A stretch of 64,000 nt of DNA. It comes from CAWAQA01 sp963784065 (GTDB taxonomy: Bacteria > Acidobacteriota > Vicinamibacteria > Vicinamibacterales > UBA2999). Each line of letters opens with the position of its first letter. Within the stretch, counting starts at the first letter, position 1. Where the stretch lies: the NCBI GenBank assembly GCA_963784065.1, contig CAWAQA010000003.1, forward strand, positions 1,054,001-1,118,000, given 5' to 3'. A model generated the notes under the pieces. It was given only the letters and a program-made list of their open reading frames with translations. It made no database searches and was not told where the DNA came from. A program made the position numbers and the translations under genes. Shown piece after piece: positions 18,824 to 28,619 of this stretch.

Positions 18824-19585
18824 TTGCAGCGCAGCGCCCTTACGGTTCTGTCAACCGCAATCGCGTGTCTTGTGGCGTTGCCGTGGCTGGGCCGCGATGC
18901 GTCATCTCTCGATGCGGCGCCGGCGCAGGCGTCCGCCGTGACGCGGCCTGTCGTGACGCCGACGCTGACGAGCACGATCGACATGGTCGCAGCCCAACGT
19001 GAAGGTGTCTCGCCCGACGTCCTGCAGATGGCCCTCGGCGCGATCCACTGCGCCACGACGAGCGGCGACCTCGCCCCGCCGCCGACACTCACGCTCATCG
19101 ATTACTCGCGCCCCTCGGTCGAGCCGCGGCTCTGGGTATTCGACCTGGGTACGGGGCGCCTGCTCTTCAAGGAGCTCGTCGCACACGGCCGCAACACCGG
19201 TGACAACATGGCGACCCGGTTTTCCGATGCGATGAACAGCCACCAGTCGAGCCTGGGCCTGTTCGTCACCGCAGACACCTACGTGGGGAGCAACGGTTAC
19301 TCGCTGCGGCTCGACGGGCTCGAGCCGGGGTTCAACGGCCGCGCGCGCGACCGCGCGATCGTGATGCATGGCGCGCCGTACGTGAATGCCGAGGTGTCGG
19401 CCTCGCAGGGTCGCCTCGGACGCAGCTGGGGCTGCCCCGCGCTGCGCGAGGCGGTGGCGCGTGACGTCATCGACACGATTCGCGGCGGCGGCGTGATCTT
19501 TTCCTACTACCCCGACGACACCTGGCTGACGACGTCGCGTTTTCTCGGCGACTGCGCCGGAGAAACCAGGCTCGCGGCCAAGTGA
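18824..19585 (+). CDS. Exported murein L,D-transpeptidase catalytic-domain protein (YkuD_2 type)
   Basis: This 253-residue protein uses a TTG start at 18824, supported by AGAGGT about eight bases upstream and a sigma-70-like promoter. A signal peptide (residues about 5-32) precedes the YkuD_2 catalytic domain: WVFDLGTGRLLFKELVAHGRNTG, VMHGAPYVN (His182) and GRLGRSWGCPALR (Cys204). This is the His/Cys pair of L,D-transpeptidases. Family members act on peptidoglycan stem peptides in the periplasm, but the YkuD_2 subgroup is little studied. Confidence 0.82.
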   Translation: MQRSALTVLSTAIACLVALPWLGRDASSLDAAPAQASAVTRPVVTPTLTSTIDMVAAQREGVSPDVLQMALGAIHCATTSGDLAPPPTLTLIDYSRPSVEPRLWVFDLGTGRLLFKELVAHGRNTGDNMATRFSDAMNSHQSSLGLFVTADTYVGSNGYSLRLDGLEPGFNGRARDRAIVMHGAPYVNAEVSASQGRLGRSWGCPALREAVARDVIDTIRGGGVIFSYYPDDTWLTTSRFLGDCAGETRLAAK

Positions 19586-19696
19586 ACGGCGCCTTCCATC
19601 CCCAGCAGGAACCCTCGACTGGTCAGCGCCGGCCCGTAGCCGATTGCGTTGACCTTCAGGCTGGCGCCACGAGCCAGCGCCGTCAGACCATCCCGA

Positions 19697-20246
19697 TCAT
19701 ACCCCTGCGGCGCGGAAGTGCGCCGCCACTTCGGTGATCTGTTCGGCGTGCCGCGCCTCGTGGGTCGCGAGCACCTCGACCCACTGGTAAATCGTCAGCG
19801 GCCCCCAGCGCCGGTGCGTCGCAGTCACCGTGCCCAGCGCAGGACCCTCTGCCGCGCTGACGGTCGCGCGGAACTGCTGGCGGGCCTGCTCGAGCGAATC
19901 CCATGCGGCCCTTTCGTCGAGCGTACCGGTCGGGACGACATTGTCGGGGGCCGTCCGCCGCTCGCGGCAATCGCGGACCACGACGCGCAGGTCGTCCGGG
20001 AGCCGCACACGGGCGTCGCGCTCGTCCGCGAGGTCCGCCGGATCTGCCTTCGCGATGGCCTCGCTCACGAGAGCGTTGAAACTTCTTTCAACGAGAGCCC
20101 AGGTGCTCGAGGATCTCGTTGACCGACCACCCATCCGGACCGGGCCGCCTGGCCCGGACGCCCGGCTCAACCGTGGCGACTGCCGCGCGCAGCGCCGCCC
20201 GCGACTGGTCAAGGAGCGCAAAAACCTCCGCGAGGTGCGGGTGCAT
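19697..20246 (-). CDS. DinB-like (DinB_2) protein, one frameshift
   Basis: The N-terminal part (MHPHLAEVFALLDQSRAALRAAVATVEPG...GWSVNEILEHL) ends early at a stop. After removal of one extra base near 20099 it continues as ALVERSFNALVSEAI, through VPTGTLDERAAWDSLEQARQQFRATVSA, to YQWVEVLATHEARHAEQI. The HL...H and HEARH histidines are the triad metal site of DinB/YfiT four-helix-bundle proteins, a superfamily of thiol-dependent transferases and uncharacterised proteins. The corrected length of 183 residues is normal. Confidence 0.78.
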
Positions 20247-20296
20247 GTGTGTATCCTCTGCGTTATCCTGCCACACCACGAGAGGGAGGGACGCAT

Positions 20297-21217
20297 ATGA
20301 CGCGTGCAGCCGTGCTCACGATCCTGTTCGGGCTCCTGGCCACGTTCGACGCGACGCCGGCGCTCGCGCAGCAGCCGGACTTCAGCCAGGTGAAGATCGT
20401 CCCGACGAAGATCACCGACACCTTCTACACGCTGGACGGCCAGGGAGGCCGCATGGGCGTGCTCGCCGGGCCCGAGGGCATCTTCGTCGTTGACGCGCAG
20501 TTCGCGCCGCTCACCGAGCGTCTGGTCGCGGCGATCCGCCAGATCTCGAACTCGCCGATCAAGCTGCTGGTCAACACCCACGTGCACGGCGATCACACGG
20601 GCGGCAACGAGAACTTTGCGAAGCTGGGCGCGACGATCATGGCGCGGCCGAAGCTGCGCGAGCGGCTTGCGAAGCCGAACCCGCCGGCCGGCGGCGGACA
20701 GGCCCCGGCGCCCGCGCCCGCGGCGGCGCTGCCCGTTGTCGTCTTCGACAATCGGATGGACGTCGCCCTCAACGGCGAGACGGTCCATCTGATTCCACTG
20801 CCGGGGGCGCACACCGACGGGGACACGGGGGTGTTCTTCCAGAACGCCAACGTGCTGATGACCGGCGACGTCTACCGCTCGGTGGGCTACCCGAACATCG
20901 ATCGCGCGAACGGCGGCACGCTGACGGGCATGCTCGCGGCGCTGCAGACGCTCATCGATACGGCCGGCCCGGCCACGCGCGTGGCGCCCGGGCACGGCGA
21001 TCTCACGAACCGCGCCGGCATCCAGGCGCATCGCGAGATGGCGGTCACCGTCCGCGACCGCGTGGCAAAGCTGATGGCGCAGGGTCAGACGATGGAGCAG
21101 ATCGTCGCCGCGAAGCCGACCAAGGATTTCGACGAGAAGGTCGGCAACGCCGCGATGAGCGCCGATCGCTTCGTCGGCCAGATCTACGCCGAGCTCCGGG
21201 GAACGGGAACGCGATAG
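20297..21217 (+). CDS. Exported metallo-beta-lactamase-fold hydrolase
   Basis: The 306-residue protein starts at ATG 20297 with a GAGGGAGGG ribosome-binding site and has a signal peptide cleaved after ALAQQ. The zinc motif LLVNTHVHGDHTGGNENF, the second histidine in LIPLPGAHTDGDTGVFF, the metal Asp in LMTGDVYRSVGYP, and VAPGHGDLTNR are all present. It resembles the frameshifted protein at 14135 in layout and could be an old paralogue. A short Pro/Ala linker (GGGQAPAPAPAAALP) sits in a loop. A beta-lactamase activity is possible but not shown. Confidence 0.88.
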   Translation: MTRAAVLTILFGLLATFDATPALAQQPDFSQVKIVPTKITDTFYTLDGQGGRMGVLAGPEGIFVVDAQFAPLTERLVAAIRQISNSPIKLLVNTHVHGDHTGGNENFAKLGATIMARPKLRERLAKPNPPAGGGQAPAPAPAAALPVVVFDNRMDVALNGETVHLIPLPGAHTDGDTGVFFQNANVLMTGDVYRSVGYPNIDRANGGTLTGMLAALQTLIDTAGPATRVAPGHGDLTNRAGIQAHREMAVTVRDRVAKLMAQGQTMEQIVAAKPTKDFDEKVGNAAMSADRFVGQIYAELRGTGTR

Positions 21218-21226
21218 CCGGTTCAG

Positions 21227-21929
21227 TCAGATGTCGAGGCGGACCTTCGGTCCGCCTCGCGGCCGGCTGCCCATCGCCGCCGGCCGGTGCTCGCGGTGCC
21301 GCTCAATCCAGGCGCCCCACACGGGAAACAGCCAGAGCGCCAGTCCCACCATCGCGATCGCCGTGGCGCCTGGCGGCGGCGGGGACAACGGCCCGCTGAT
21401 CCAGATCGCCGTGGTCAGCAGGACGAGGGCCCAGAACGCCCACGTTCCCACGCGGTCGCGGGCCCGCGTCGCGCGCAGGTAGATCGCCACGCCGGCCGTG
21501 AAGAAGCAAGCCCTCCACGAGCAGTGTCAACGGGATCGAGTTCCACAAGCCGAGACCGACCTCCGGCCCGCCGGGCCAGAGCGGCAGGTCGGGCCGGTGC
21601 ATGAAGAAGTCGAGTACCCAGTGGCTCAGCACCGTGAGGCCGATGATCAGCCCGGCGCGGGCGTGTCTCAGGACGGCCGCGGCCACGCGGCCCACCGCAA
21701 CGGCCCACACGAACGCCATGCTGAGACTGTGGCTCCACGGGTAGTCGTCGAAGGCGAGCGGCGTGAACGCGGTGTTGCCGGGATCGATGCGGACCATTTC
21801 GATCCCGGCGAGCAACAGCACCGGCCAGATCAGATCGAACGCAAATGCGGCACCGACAAGTGTGCCGAGCGGCGCGCGCGGTTCGACCCGTTTGGCGGCG
21901 AGCGCGACGGCAAGATGGCCCACGAACAT
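21227..21929 (-). CDS. Membrane-bound metal-dependent hydrolase-like protein, one frameshift
   Basis: The first part (MFVGHLAVALAAKRVEPRAPLGTLVGAAFAFDLIWPVLLL...YPWSHSLSMAF...LSHWVLDFFMHRPDLPLWPGG) has the His/Asp pattern and helices of the YdjM/LexA-regulated hydrolase family. An extra base near 21508 shifts the frame; the corrected protein continues FFTAGVAIYLRATRARDRVG through two more helices, totalling about 234 residues. The last codons (RGGPKVRLDI) are written by a GGCGGACC..GGTCCGCC palindrome at 21236-21258. It converges on the MBL gene with only nine bases between them. Confidence 0.72.
21236..21258. repeat. Palindromic repeat inside the 3' end of the membrane hydrolase gene
   Basis: GAGGCGGACC and GGTCCGCCTC form a 10-bp stem around TTC. 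It sits within the last ten codons of the reverse-strand gene and nine bases after the forward-strand MBL gene ends, so it can fold in both transcripts. Confidence 0.85.
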
Positions 21930-22064
21930 CGGCTTACCAGAGAGGGACGAGCGGCTTGGTCATCATGATGAGATGCGCGCTGCGGGGGTCCTGTTGCAGG
22001 GAGCACCATGGCGCCTGCGTTATGATGGATCACGTCAGCGGCTCCCCTTCCCTGATTTCCTGCC

Positions 22065-25000
22065 ATGGCTCTTTCTGGTTTTCACCCGCTCGTCGCACGC
22101 TGGTTTGCCGAAACACTCGGGGACCCGACCCCCGCGCAACGCCGGGGCTGGGCGGCGATCCGCGAAGGCCGGCACACATTGATTGCGGCCCCAACCGGGT
22201 CGGGCAAGACGCTGGCGGCGTTCCTCAATGCCATCGACGACCTGGTGCGCGAGGGTGAGTCGGCGCCGATCCCGGATGAAGTCAGGGTCGTCTACATCTC
22301 GCCGCTCAAGGCGCTGAGCGCGGACATCCACAAGAACCTGGCGGAGCCGCGGCGGGGGATCCGCCGCCTCGCCGAGTCGAGCGGCCTCGACGCGCCGCGC
22401 ATCACGGCGGCCGTGCGCACGGGCGACACGACCCAGTCCGAGCGCGCGGCCATGCTGCGAAAGCCGCCGCACATCCTCGTGACCACGCCGGAGTCGCTGT
22501 ACCTGCTGCTCACGGCGGAGCGCAGCCGCAACCTGCTGCAGACCGTCCGCACCGTGATCGTCGACGAGATTCACGCCGTCATCGGTACGCGCCGCGGCGC
22601 CCACCTGGCGCTCTCGCTCGAGCGGTTGCAACAGGTCGCGGAGCGGCCGCTGCTGCGGCTCGGCCTCTCGGCCACGCAGAAGCCGGTTGACGAGGTCGCG
22701 CGCTTCCTCGTCGGGGCCGACGGCTCACGCGGAGCGTGCGAGATCGTGGACGAGGGGCACCGCCGTGCACTCGACCTGGCGATTGAGATTCCGGGCTCGC
22801 CTCTCGGCGCGGTGATGGAGCACGAGGTCTGGGAGGAGTACTACGACCGGCTTACCGAGCTGATCGAGGCGCACAAGACGACGCTCGTCTTCGTGAACAC
22901 GCGACGGCTCGCCGAGCGCGTGGCGCGGCACCTGAGCGATCGCCTCGGCGAGGACAAGGTCACGGCGCACCACGGCAGCCTCTCGAAGGAGACGCGGCTC
23001 GACGCGGAGCACCGCCTCAAGACCGGGGCGCTGAAGGCGCTGGTCGCGACGGCGTCGCTCGAGCTCGGCATCGACATCGGCCACGTCGACCTGGTGTGCC
23101 AGATCGGCTCGCCGCATCGCATCGCGACCTTCCTGCAGCGCGTCGGCCGCTCCGGCCACACGGTTGCCGGCACGCCGAAGGGCCGGCTGCTGCCGGTGTC
23201 GCGCGATGATCTGGTGGAGTGCGCCGCGCTGCTGCGATCGGTGCGTCGCGGCGATCTCGATCGGATCGTCACGCACGACGCGCCTCTCGACGTGCTGGCG
23301 CAGCAGATCACGGCGGAGCTGGCGAGCCGCGAAGCGGGCGAGGACGACCTGTACGCATTCGTTCGCCGGGCATGGCCGTACCGCGACCTGGCACGCGGCG
23401 ACTTCGACGCGGTGGTGGCCATGCTGTCCGACGGTTTTGCCACACGCCGCGGCCGGCGCGCCGCGCTCGTCCACCGCGACGAGGTGCACCGCGTGCTGCG
23501 GCCTCGCCGGGGGTCGCGGATGCTGGCGCTGACCTCGGGCGGGGCGATCCCCGAGGTTGCCGATTATCGCGTGGTGCTCGAGCCGGAGGAGACGTTCGTC
23601 GGGACGCTGAACGAGGATTTCGCCATCGAGAGCGCGGCGGGCGACGTGTTCCAGCTCGGCAACGCCTCGTGGCAAATCACCCGTGTGACCATGGGCGTCG
23701 TCCGCGTGACCGACGCGCATGGCGCGCCGCCGACGATTCCGTTCTGGCTGGGCGAGGCGCCGGCGCGAAGTAACGAGCTCTCGCGCGCGGTGAGCGATTT
23801 GCGCGCGGACATGGGGCGGATGCTTGTTGGGGTGGATGGGGTAAATGGGCCGGCTCAAGCCGGCCCCTACGACAGCCCGGCCATCGAACCGCTCCCTTCA
23901 GGTGCAGGGGCCGGCTTCAGCCGGCCCGTCGAATGGCTGATGTCCGAGGCTGGCATCTCCGAGCCTGCCGCCGCTCAGGTCGTGGAGTACCTGGCTGAGG
24001 GATGCGCCTCGCTCGGTGTGATCCCGACGCAGGACACGCTCGTCCTCGAGCGTTTCTTCGACGAGTCGGGTGGGATGCAGCTCGTCCTCCACGCGCCGTT
24101 CGGCAGCCGCATCAACCGCGCGTGGGCGCTGGCGCTGCGCAAGCGGTTCTGCCGTCAGTTCAACTTCGAGCTGCAGGCCGCGGCCACCGAGGACGCGCTG
24201 ATGCTCTCGCTCGGCCCGCAGCACTCGTTTCCGCTGGCCGACGTCTTCCGCTACCTGCATCCGGCGAGCGTGCGCGAGATCCTGATCCAGGCGTTCCTCG
24301 ACGCCCCGGTGTTCGCCACCCGCTGGCGCTGGAACACCACGATCTCGCTGGCCGTTCCGCGCAGCCGCGGCGGATCGAAGGTGCCGCCGCAGCTCCAGCG
24401 CATGCAGTCGGACGACCTCATGGCGGCGGTCTTCCCGGACGCCGCGGCGTGTCAGGAGAACATCCCTGGCGACCGCGAGATTCCCGATCATCCACTCGTC
24501 AACCAGACCGTGCGCGACTGCCTCGACGAGGCCATGGACCTCGAGGGCCTCACGGCCGTGCTCGCGCGCATCCATCGCGGCGAGCTGCACCTCGTGTCGC
24601 GCGATACGCCCGAACCCTCGGTGTTCGCGCACGAGATCGTCAACGCACGCCCGTACGCGTTCCTGGACGACGCTCCTCTCGAGGAGCGGCGCGCGCATGC
24701 GGTCCAGGCGCGCCGGGCGGGTGGAGCCCGCGCGGCCGGCGAAGATCAGTTCGGCGCGCTCGACGCCGACGCCATCGCACGCGTCGTTGACGAGGAACGG
24801 CCCGAACCGCGCGATGCGGACGAGTTGCACGACGCGCTGTTGACCACGGGATTCCTCGACGTGGCAGGCGGACCTGAAGATCAACCTCTACGAGAGCTGT
24901 TGGTTGCGCTCGCGACCGGCGGGCGCGCAACGCACGTCGTCATACAAGCCGGCGACGGCGACGCGGACGCTCGAGTCCACCTGTGGACAGCCGCGGAACG

Positions 25001-26581
25001 GCTTCCCGAGATCCTCGCGATCCATCCCGGCGCGACGCTCGACCCGCCGATCGCCGTCCCGGCGTCCAGAGCCGCCCGTGCCTGGACGCGTGCGGAGGCG
25101 CTCGTCGATCTCCTGCGCGGCCGCCTCGCGATCGCCGGCCCGACAACCGCCGCCGCGCTGGCGGCGTCGATCGGCGTCGCGCCAGCCGATGCGGATGCTG
25201 CGCTGCTGACGCTCGAGTCCGAGGGCGTGGTGCTGCGCGGCTCGTTTACGCCCGTGGCTTCCGGCTCGCTTGCTGCTCCTGTGGCTTCCGGCTCGTTTGC
25301 CCCTCCGGTGGCTTCCGGCTTCAGCCGGAAGACCGATCTCGAATGGTGCGATCGCCGTCTGCTTGCCCGGATCCACCGCTACACGCTGAACCGGCTGCGC
25401 GCCGAGATCGCGCCGGTGACGCCGGCCGAGTTCATGCGCTTCCTGCTGGCGTGGCAGCACGTCGAGCCGGCGTCCAGGCTGTCCGGTTCCGACGGGCTGC
25501 GGGCGGTGCTCGCGCAACTCGACGGCATCGAGCTCCCGGCGCGTGCGTGGGAACGCGACGTCCTCGGTGCGCGCGTGGAACGGTACGAGCCGGCGATGCT
25601 CGACATGCTGTGCCTCACTGGCGAGGTGGCGTGGGCGCGGCTGTCTACCGGTCCCACACAGGTGGTGGGAGCCACACCGATTGCCGTGTTCCTGCGCGAG
25701 CACGGTGACGCCTGGGCCACGTTGTCGGGCCGGCTGAAGCCGGCTCCCGCGATCGACGACGCAGATCCCGGGGCCAGCGTGGCCATCGACGCCGGCTCCT
25801 GCGGGCTCGCCTCCGCGCGCCTGCTCGATTACCTGCACAGCCGCGGCGCGTCCTTCGCGCAGGAGCTCGCGGCCGGGTGCGCCCTGAGCGACGATGAGGT
25901 GAAGACGGCCCTCGGCGAGCTCGTCGCGAACGGGCTGGTGAGCTCCGACGGCTTTGCGGGCCTGCGGTCGATCGTCGGCACCGGGCCTTCGAGCGTCCCT
26001 GCACGGGTGCGCAGCTCCGATTCCGCGGGCCGTTGGTTTGCCGTGGGGTCAGACCCCACCCCGACGCGTCAGACCCCGGGACACGGCGTCTCAAGGCTGA
26101 GGCGCTCGAGACCCTGGCGTGGACGCTTCTGCGTCGCTATGGCGTCGTCTTTCGACGGCTGCTCGCGCGCGAGGCGGCAGGCGTGCCGTGGCGCGATCTC
26201 GCGCAGGTCTACCGCCGCCTCGAGGCTCGCGGCGAGATCCGGGGCGGACGATTCGTGTCGGGAATGTCAGGCGAGCAGTTCGCCCTCGGCGACGCGGTGG
26301 AGCGTCTCCGCGAAGTGCGCCGGACAGCGCCGGACGACCGTCTCGTGACGATCAGCGCGGCCGACCCGTTGAACCTGACCGGCATCGTCACGCCGGGCGA
26401 TCGCATTCGCGCCGTGGCCGGCAACCGGATCGTCTACCGCAACGGCACGCCCTGCGCGGCGATGGAAGGCGACATGCTGCGGATGCTGGACACGGTGGAC
26501 GCCAGCATCGCGGCAGACGTCGCCGCCGCGGCCGCCGGACGCCGCGTGCCCGTGCTCAGCGGCTACGTGGGACGGCTCTAG
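22065..26581 (+). CDS. lhr: Lhr-type large DEAD/DEAH-box helicase, frameshift near the C-terminus
   Basis: The first 1335 residues are one frame and the last about 165 (RRLKAEALETLAWTLLRRYGVVFRRLL...LSGYVGRL) are in another; the shift lies at 26045-26095, in or next to a palindrome. Visible helicase motifs are Walker A APTGSGKT (about 42-49), DEIH, SATQKP and GRSGHTVAGTPKGRLLPV. Lhr enzymes of about 1500 residues unwind RNA:DNA hybrids and act in DNA repair. Three internal linkers are made of palindromic repeats read in frame (about residues 591-622, 1063-1089 and 1221-1228), and a GGGGTCAGACCCC palindrome lies at 26045. No partner genes adjoin it. Confidence 0.88.
23847..23927. repeat. Two GGCCGGC-type palindromes inside lhr
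   Basis: Perfect or near-perfect palindromes of the GGGCCGGCTTCAGCCGGCCC type occupy 23847-23866 (centre CTCAAG) and 23908-23927. Both are read through in frame as GPAQAGPYDS and GAGAGFSRPVEW, forming a proline/glycine-rich linker between helicase blocks. The same elements occur in intergenic regions of this window. Confidence 0.88.
25254..25330. repeat. Triple GTGGCTTCCGGCT repeat inside lhr
   Basis: Three copies of GTGGCTTCCGGCT at 27-base spacing (25254, 25281, 25308) end in a CTTCCGGCTTCAGCCGGAAG palindrome. They are read in frame as three PVASGS/F units. The same half-site and palindrome recur in the array at 26607-27045 downstream of this gene. Confidence 0.85.
25727..25747. repeat. 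GGCCGGC-type palindrome inside lhr
   Basis: GGGCCGGCTGAAGCCGGCTC at 25727-25746 is the dispersed palindrome in inverted centre form. It is translated as SGRLKPAP, a surface-linker-like stretch. Confidence 0.8.
26044..26080. repeat. GGGGTCAGACCCC palindrome plus half-copy at the lhr frame break
   Basis: TGGGGTCAGACCCCA at 26044-26058 is a perfect palindrome about a central A, followed at 26067-26078 by the half-copy GTCAGACCCCGG. The lhr reading frame changes within or just after this element. The same palindrome occurs inside another gene at 45594-45606. Confidence 0.85.
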
Positions 26582-26606
26582 CGGCCTGTCTGCTCCCAAC
26601 GTCCAA

Positions 26607-27045
26607 GGGCCGGCTTCGGGGCGCGTGGCTTCCGGCTTCGACCGGAAGAACCGGCCCCGCACGCGACTTCCGCCTGAAGGCGGAAGCCACAGCTGCCCGC
26701 CTCGTAGAGGACGACCTTCAGGTCGGCCTGGCCGGCCCTGCGTGAGGCTCGATCGAGTGGGCCGGCCTCGGGGCGTGGCTTCCGGCTTCCGCCGGAAGAA
26801 CCGGCCCCCGCGACTTCCGCCTGAAGGCGGAAGCCACAGCTGCCCGCCTCGTAGAGGACGACCTTCAGGTCGGCCTGGCCGGCCCTGCGTGAGGCTCGAT
26901 CGAGTGGGCCGGCCTCGAGGCGCGTGGCTTCCGGCTTCAGCCGGAAGAACCAGCCCCGCGCGCGACTTCCGCCTGAAGGCGGAAGCCACAGCTGCCCGCC
27001 TCGTAGAGGCCGACCTTCAGGTCGGCCTGGCCGGCGCTGCGTGAC
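26607..27045. repeat. Tandem array of three ~150-bp composite palindromic units
   Basis: Units begin at 26607, 26759 and 26906 (152, 147 and about 140 bases). Each holds, in order, a GTGGCTTCCGGCTTC..CCGGAAG palindrome, a CTTCCGCCTGAAGGCGGAAG palindrome and a GGCCGACCTTCAGGTCGGCC-type palindrome, joined by conserved spacers such as CACAGCTGCCCGCCTCGTAG. The units differ by small changes. The array fills the 468-base gap between lhr and the convergent TPR-peptidase gene, ends within a few bases of that gene's stop, and contains no credible gene. Confidence 0.9.
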
Positions 27046-27049
27046 GGCT

Positions 27050-28582
27050 TCATTTCGCGGCGTCGAGCTGGCGTTGCACGACGGTGGCGAGCAGCGTCCG
27101 AGCGCTCTCGCGGACCTGCGGGGTGCGGGCACGCTCGGCCAGCGGACCGAGGTACGACGATGCGCGATCGAACTGCCGGTCGCGCAGCAGCGCCTCAGCA
27201 AGCCTCAGCTTGTACTGGTCACGCGCCGGCGCCAGCCGCACCGCCTGCGACATGTGTGACACGGCGGCCGCGGGATCGGTCCCGGCGACCAGGACGACGT
27301 AACCCAGCATCGCGAACGTATTCGCCGCGCTAGGATCGAGCATCGCCGCCCGCTCGAGCGCGGTCCGGGCCTCCTCGAGGCTGGCGCCGAATCGATCTGA
27401 TCCGGGAGCCGCCTTCTGGGCGCGTGCCACCAGCGCACGCCCGAGCGCGCCGTGGATGCCGGCGTCGTTCGGGGCCAGCGCGGCAGCGCGCTGGAGGAGC
27501 GTCACCGCTTCATCCACACGGCCCGCTTCGAGCTCGATCAGACTCATGGCCGCGACCGCTCGGGCGCGCGCCGGATCCCTGTCGATGATCCGTTTCAGGT
27601 GGCCGCGCGCGTCATCGGTCCTGCCGATTCGAACCAGGAGATCACCGAGATACGCCTGTCCCTCGAGCTCGTCCAGCGTCTCGCCGCGCAGCGACGTGTC
27701 GATGCCGATCCGCTCGCTGAACTCGACTCGGACGACGGGAACGGTGAACCGCCGGACGTAATCGCCCAGTTCCCGATCGAGCGGCGCGAAGTCCGAGCCG
27801 AACGCTTCGACGAAGGCACGGATCGAGGGCAGTCCGGTCTGCAGGCCGGCGAGGTACGCGGTCAGCTGCGATCGGCGTGCGGCCGGGCCAAACGAGAGAT
27901 AGTGCATCAGCGCCCACGACTGCGCGTACAGCATCCCGCGGCGATTGGCTTCGTTGTATTCAGGTGATGTCTCGTCAATCGCGATCAGCTCGGCGATCGG
28001 CATCAACGTCCGGCTGCGCAGCAGCGAGAGATGATATCCGCGGCCGGCGCCAATCATCGCGCCTCTCCCGCCGCGGTCCTCCTGGAACGTCGCGTACAAC
28101 TCGGCGAATCCCTCATTGACCCAGAGTGGGATCTCTCCGAGGGTATTGCCCATCAGTAAGTGCGTGTACTCGTGAAAGACGATGGAGTCGGCGAGCTGTG
28201 CCCTTCCGGCGTTCATCGCAATGTAATTGATGTCCTCCCAGCTGGCCGAGTAACCCACGAGATCGCTGCTCCGGCCCGCCGGCGCGTACGGCGCGAACGC
28301 CCAGTCGTCAGGGAACACGATGACAACAGTAGGAGCCGACGACACAGCCACGGCGTCCGGCAGCACGCGAATCACCATGTCGCGGAACTGCTCCAGCTTC
28401 TGGGCCGTGCGGCGTATCCGGCTTTCCGACGCTTCGCCGATGAAGAGGAAGTTCTGCGAGCGCAGCGTCGTCCACTTTGCCGAGGCGTCGGCAGGGATGC
28501 ACGCGAGCATCAGGATGGCGACGAGCACATGTGCGGCGCGCACCTTGGGATGTCCTTTGAATGCTGACGAGGTGGCCATCAT
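27050..28582 (-). CDS. Exported gluzincin-like peptidase with TPR repeats
   Basis: From ATG 28580-28582 the protein is 510 residues with a signal peptide (VRAAHVLVAILMLACIPADASA). The N-terminal half has a peptidase-MA-like fold with SIVFHEYTHLLMGNTLGEIPLWVNEGFAELYATF, that is HEYTH plus a downstream glutamate, the zinc site of gluzincins. The C-terminal half (about residues 290-505) is made of TPR helices such as AYLGDLLVRIGRTDDARGHLKRII and AEALLRDRQFDRASSYLGPLAERA. It is probably a periplasmic or outer-membrane-associated peptidase. The first 60 codons of the longer frame cross the divergent start region and are discarded. Confidence 0.78.
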   Translation of the reverse strand: MMATSSAFKGHPKVRAAHVLVAILMLACIPADASAKWTTLRSQNFLFIGEASESRIRRTAQKLEQFRDMVIRVLPDAVAVSSAPTVVIVFPDDWAFAPYAPAGRSSDLVGYSASWEDINYIAMNAGRAQLADSIVFHEYTHLLMGNTLGEIPLWVNEGFAELYATFQEDRGGRGAMIGAGRGYHLSLLRSRTLMPIAELIAIDETSPEYNEANRRGMLYAQSWALMHYLSFGPAARRSQLTAYLAGLQTGLPSIRAFVEAFGSDFAPLDRELGDYVRRFTVPVVRVEFSERIGIDTSLRGETLDELEGQAYLGDLLVRIGRTDDARGHLKRIIDRDPARARAVAAMSLIELEAGRVDEAVTLLQRAAALAPNDAGIHGALGRALVARAQKAAPGSDRFGASLEEARTALERAAMLDPSAANTFAMLGYVVLVAGTDPAAAVSHMSQAVRLAPARDQYKLRLAEALLRDRQFDRASSYLGPLAERARTPQVRESARTLLATVVQRQLDAAK

Positions 28583-28619
28583 ACATGCTGCGGGTCCGCC
28601 GATTGCAGCGCGCTCCCGG

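Noticed and set aside
19586..19696. Protein-like reading on the minus strand (LKVNAIGYGPALTSRGFLLGME) downstream of the L,D-transpeptidase
   Set aside because: It has no start codon and no family I can recognise, and it lies in a short intergenic gap; too weak to report as a fragment.
26607..27045. CRISPR-like tandem array
   Set aside because: Units are about 150 bases with several internal palindromes, there are no unique spacers of regular length, and no cas genes are nearby.
23847..27045. Insertion sequence or transposon
   Set aside because: There is no transposase reading frame, no terminal inverted repeats bounding a segment, and no target-site duplication that I can see in the window.
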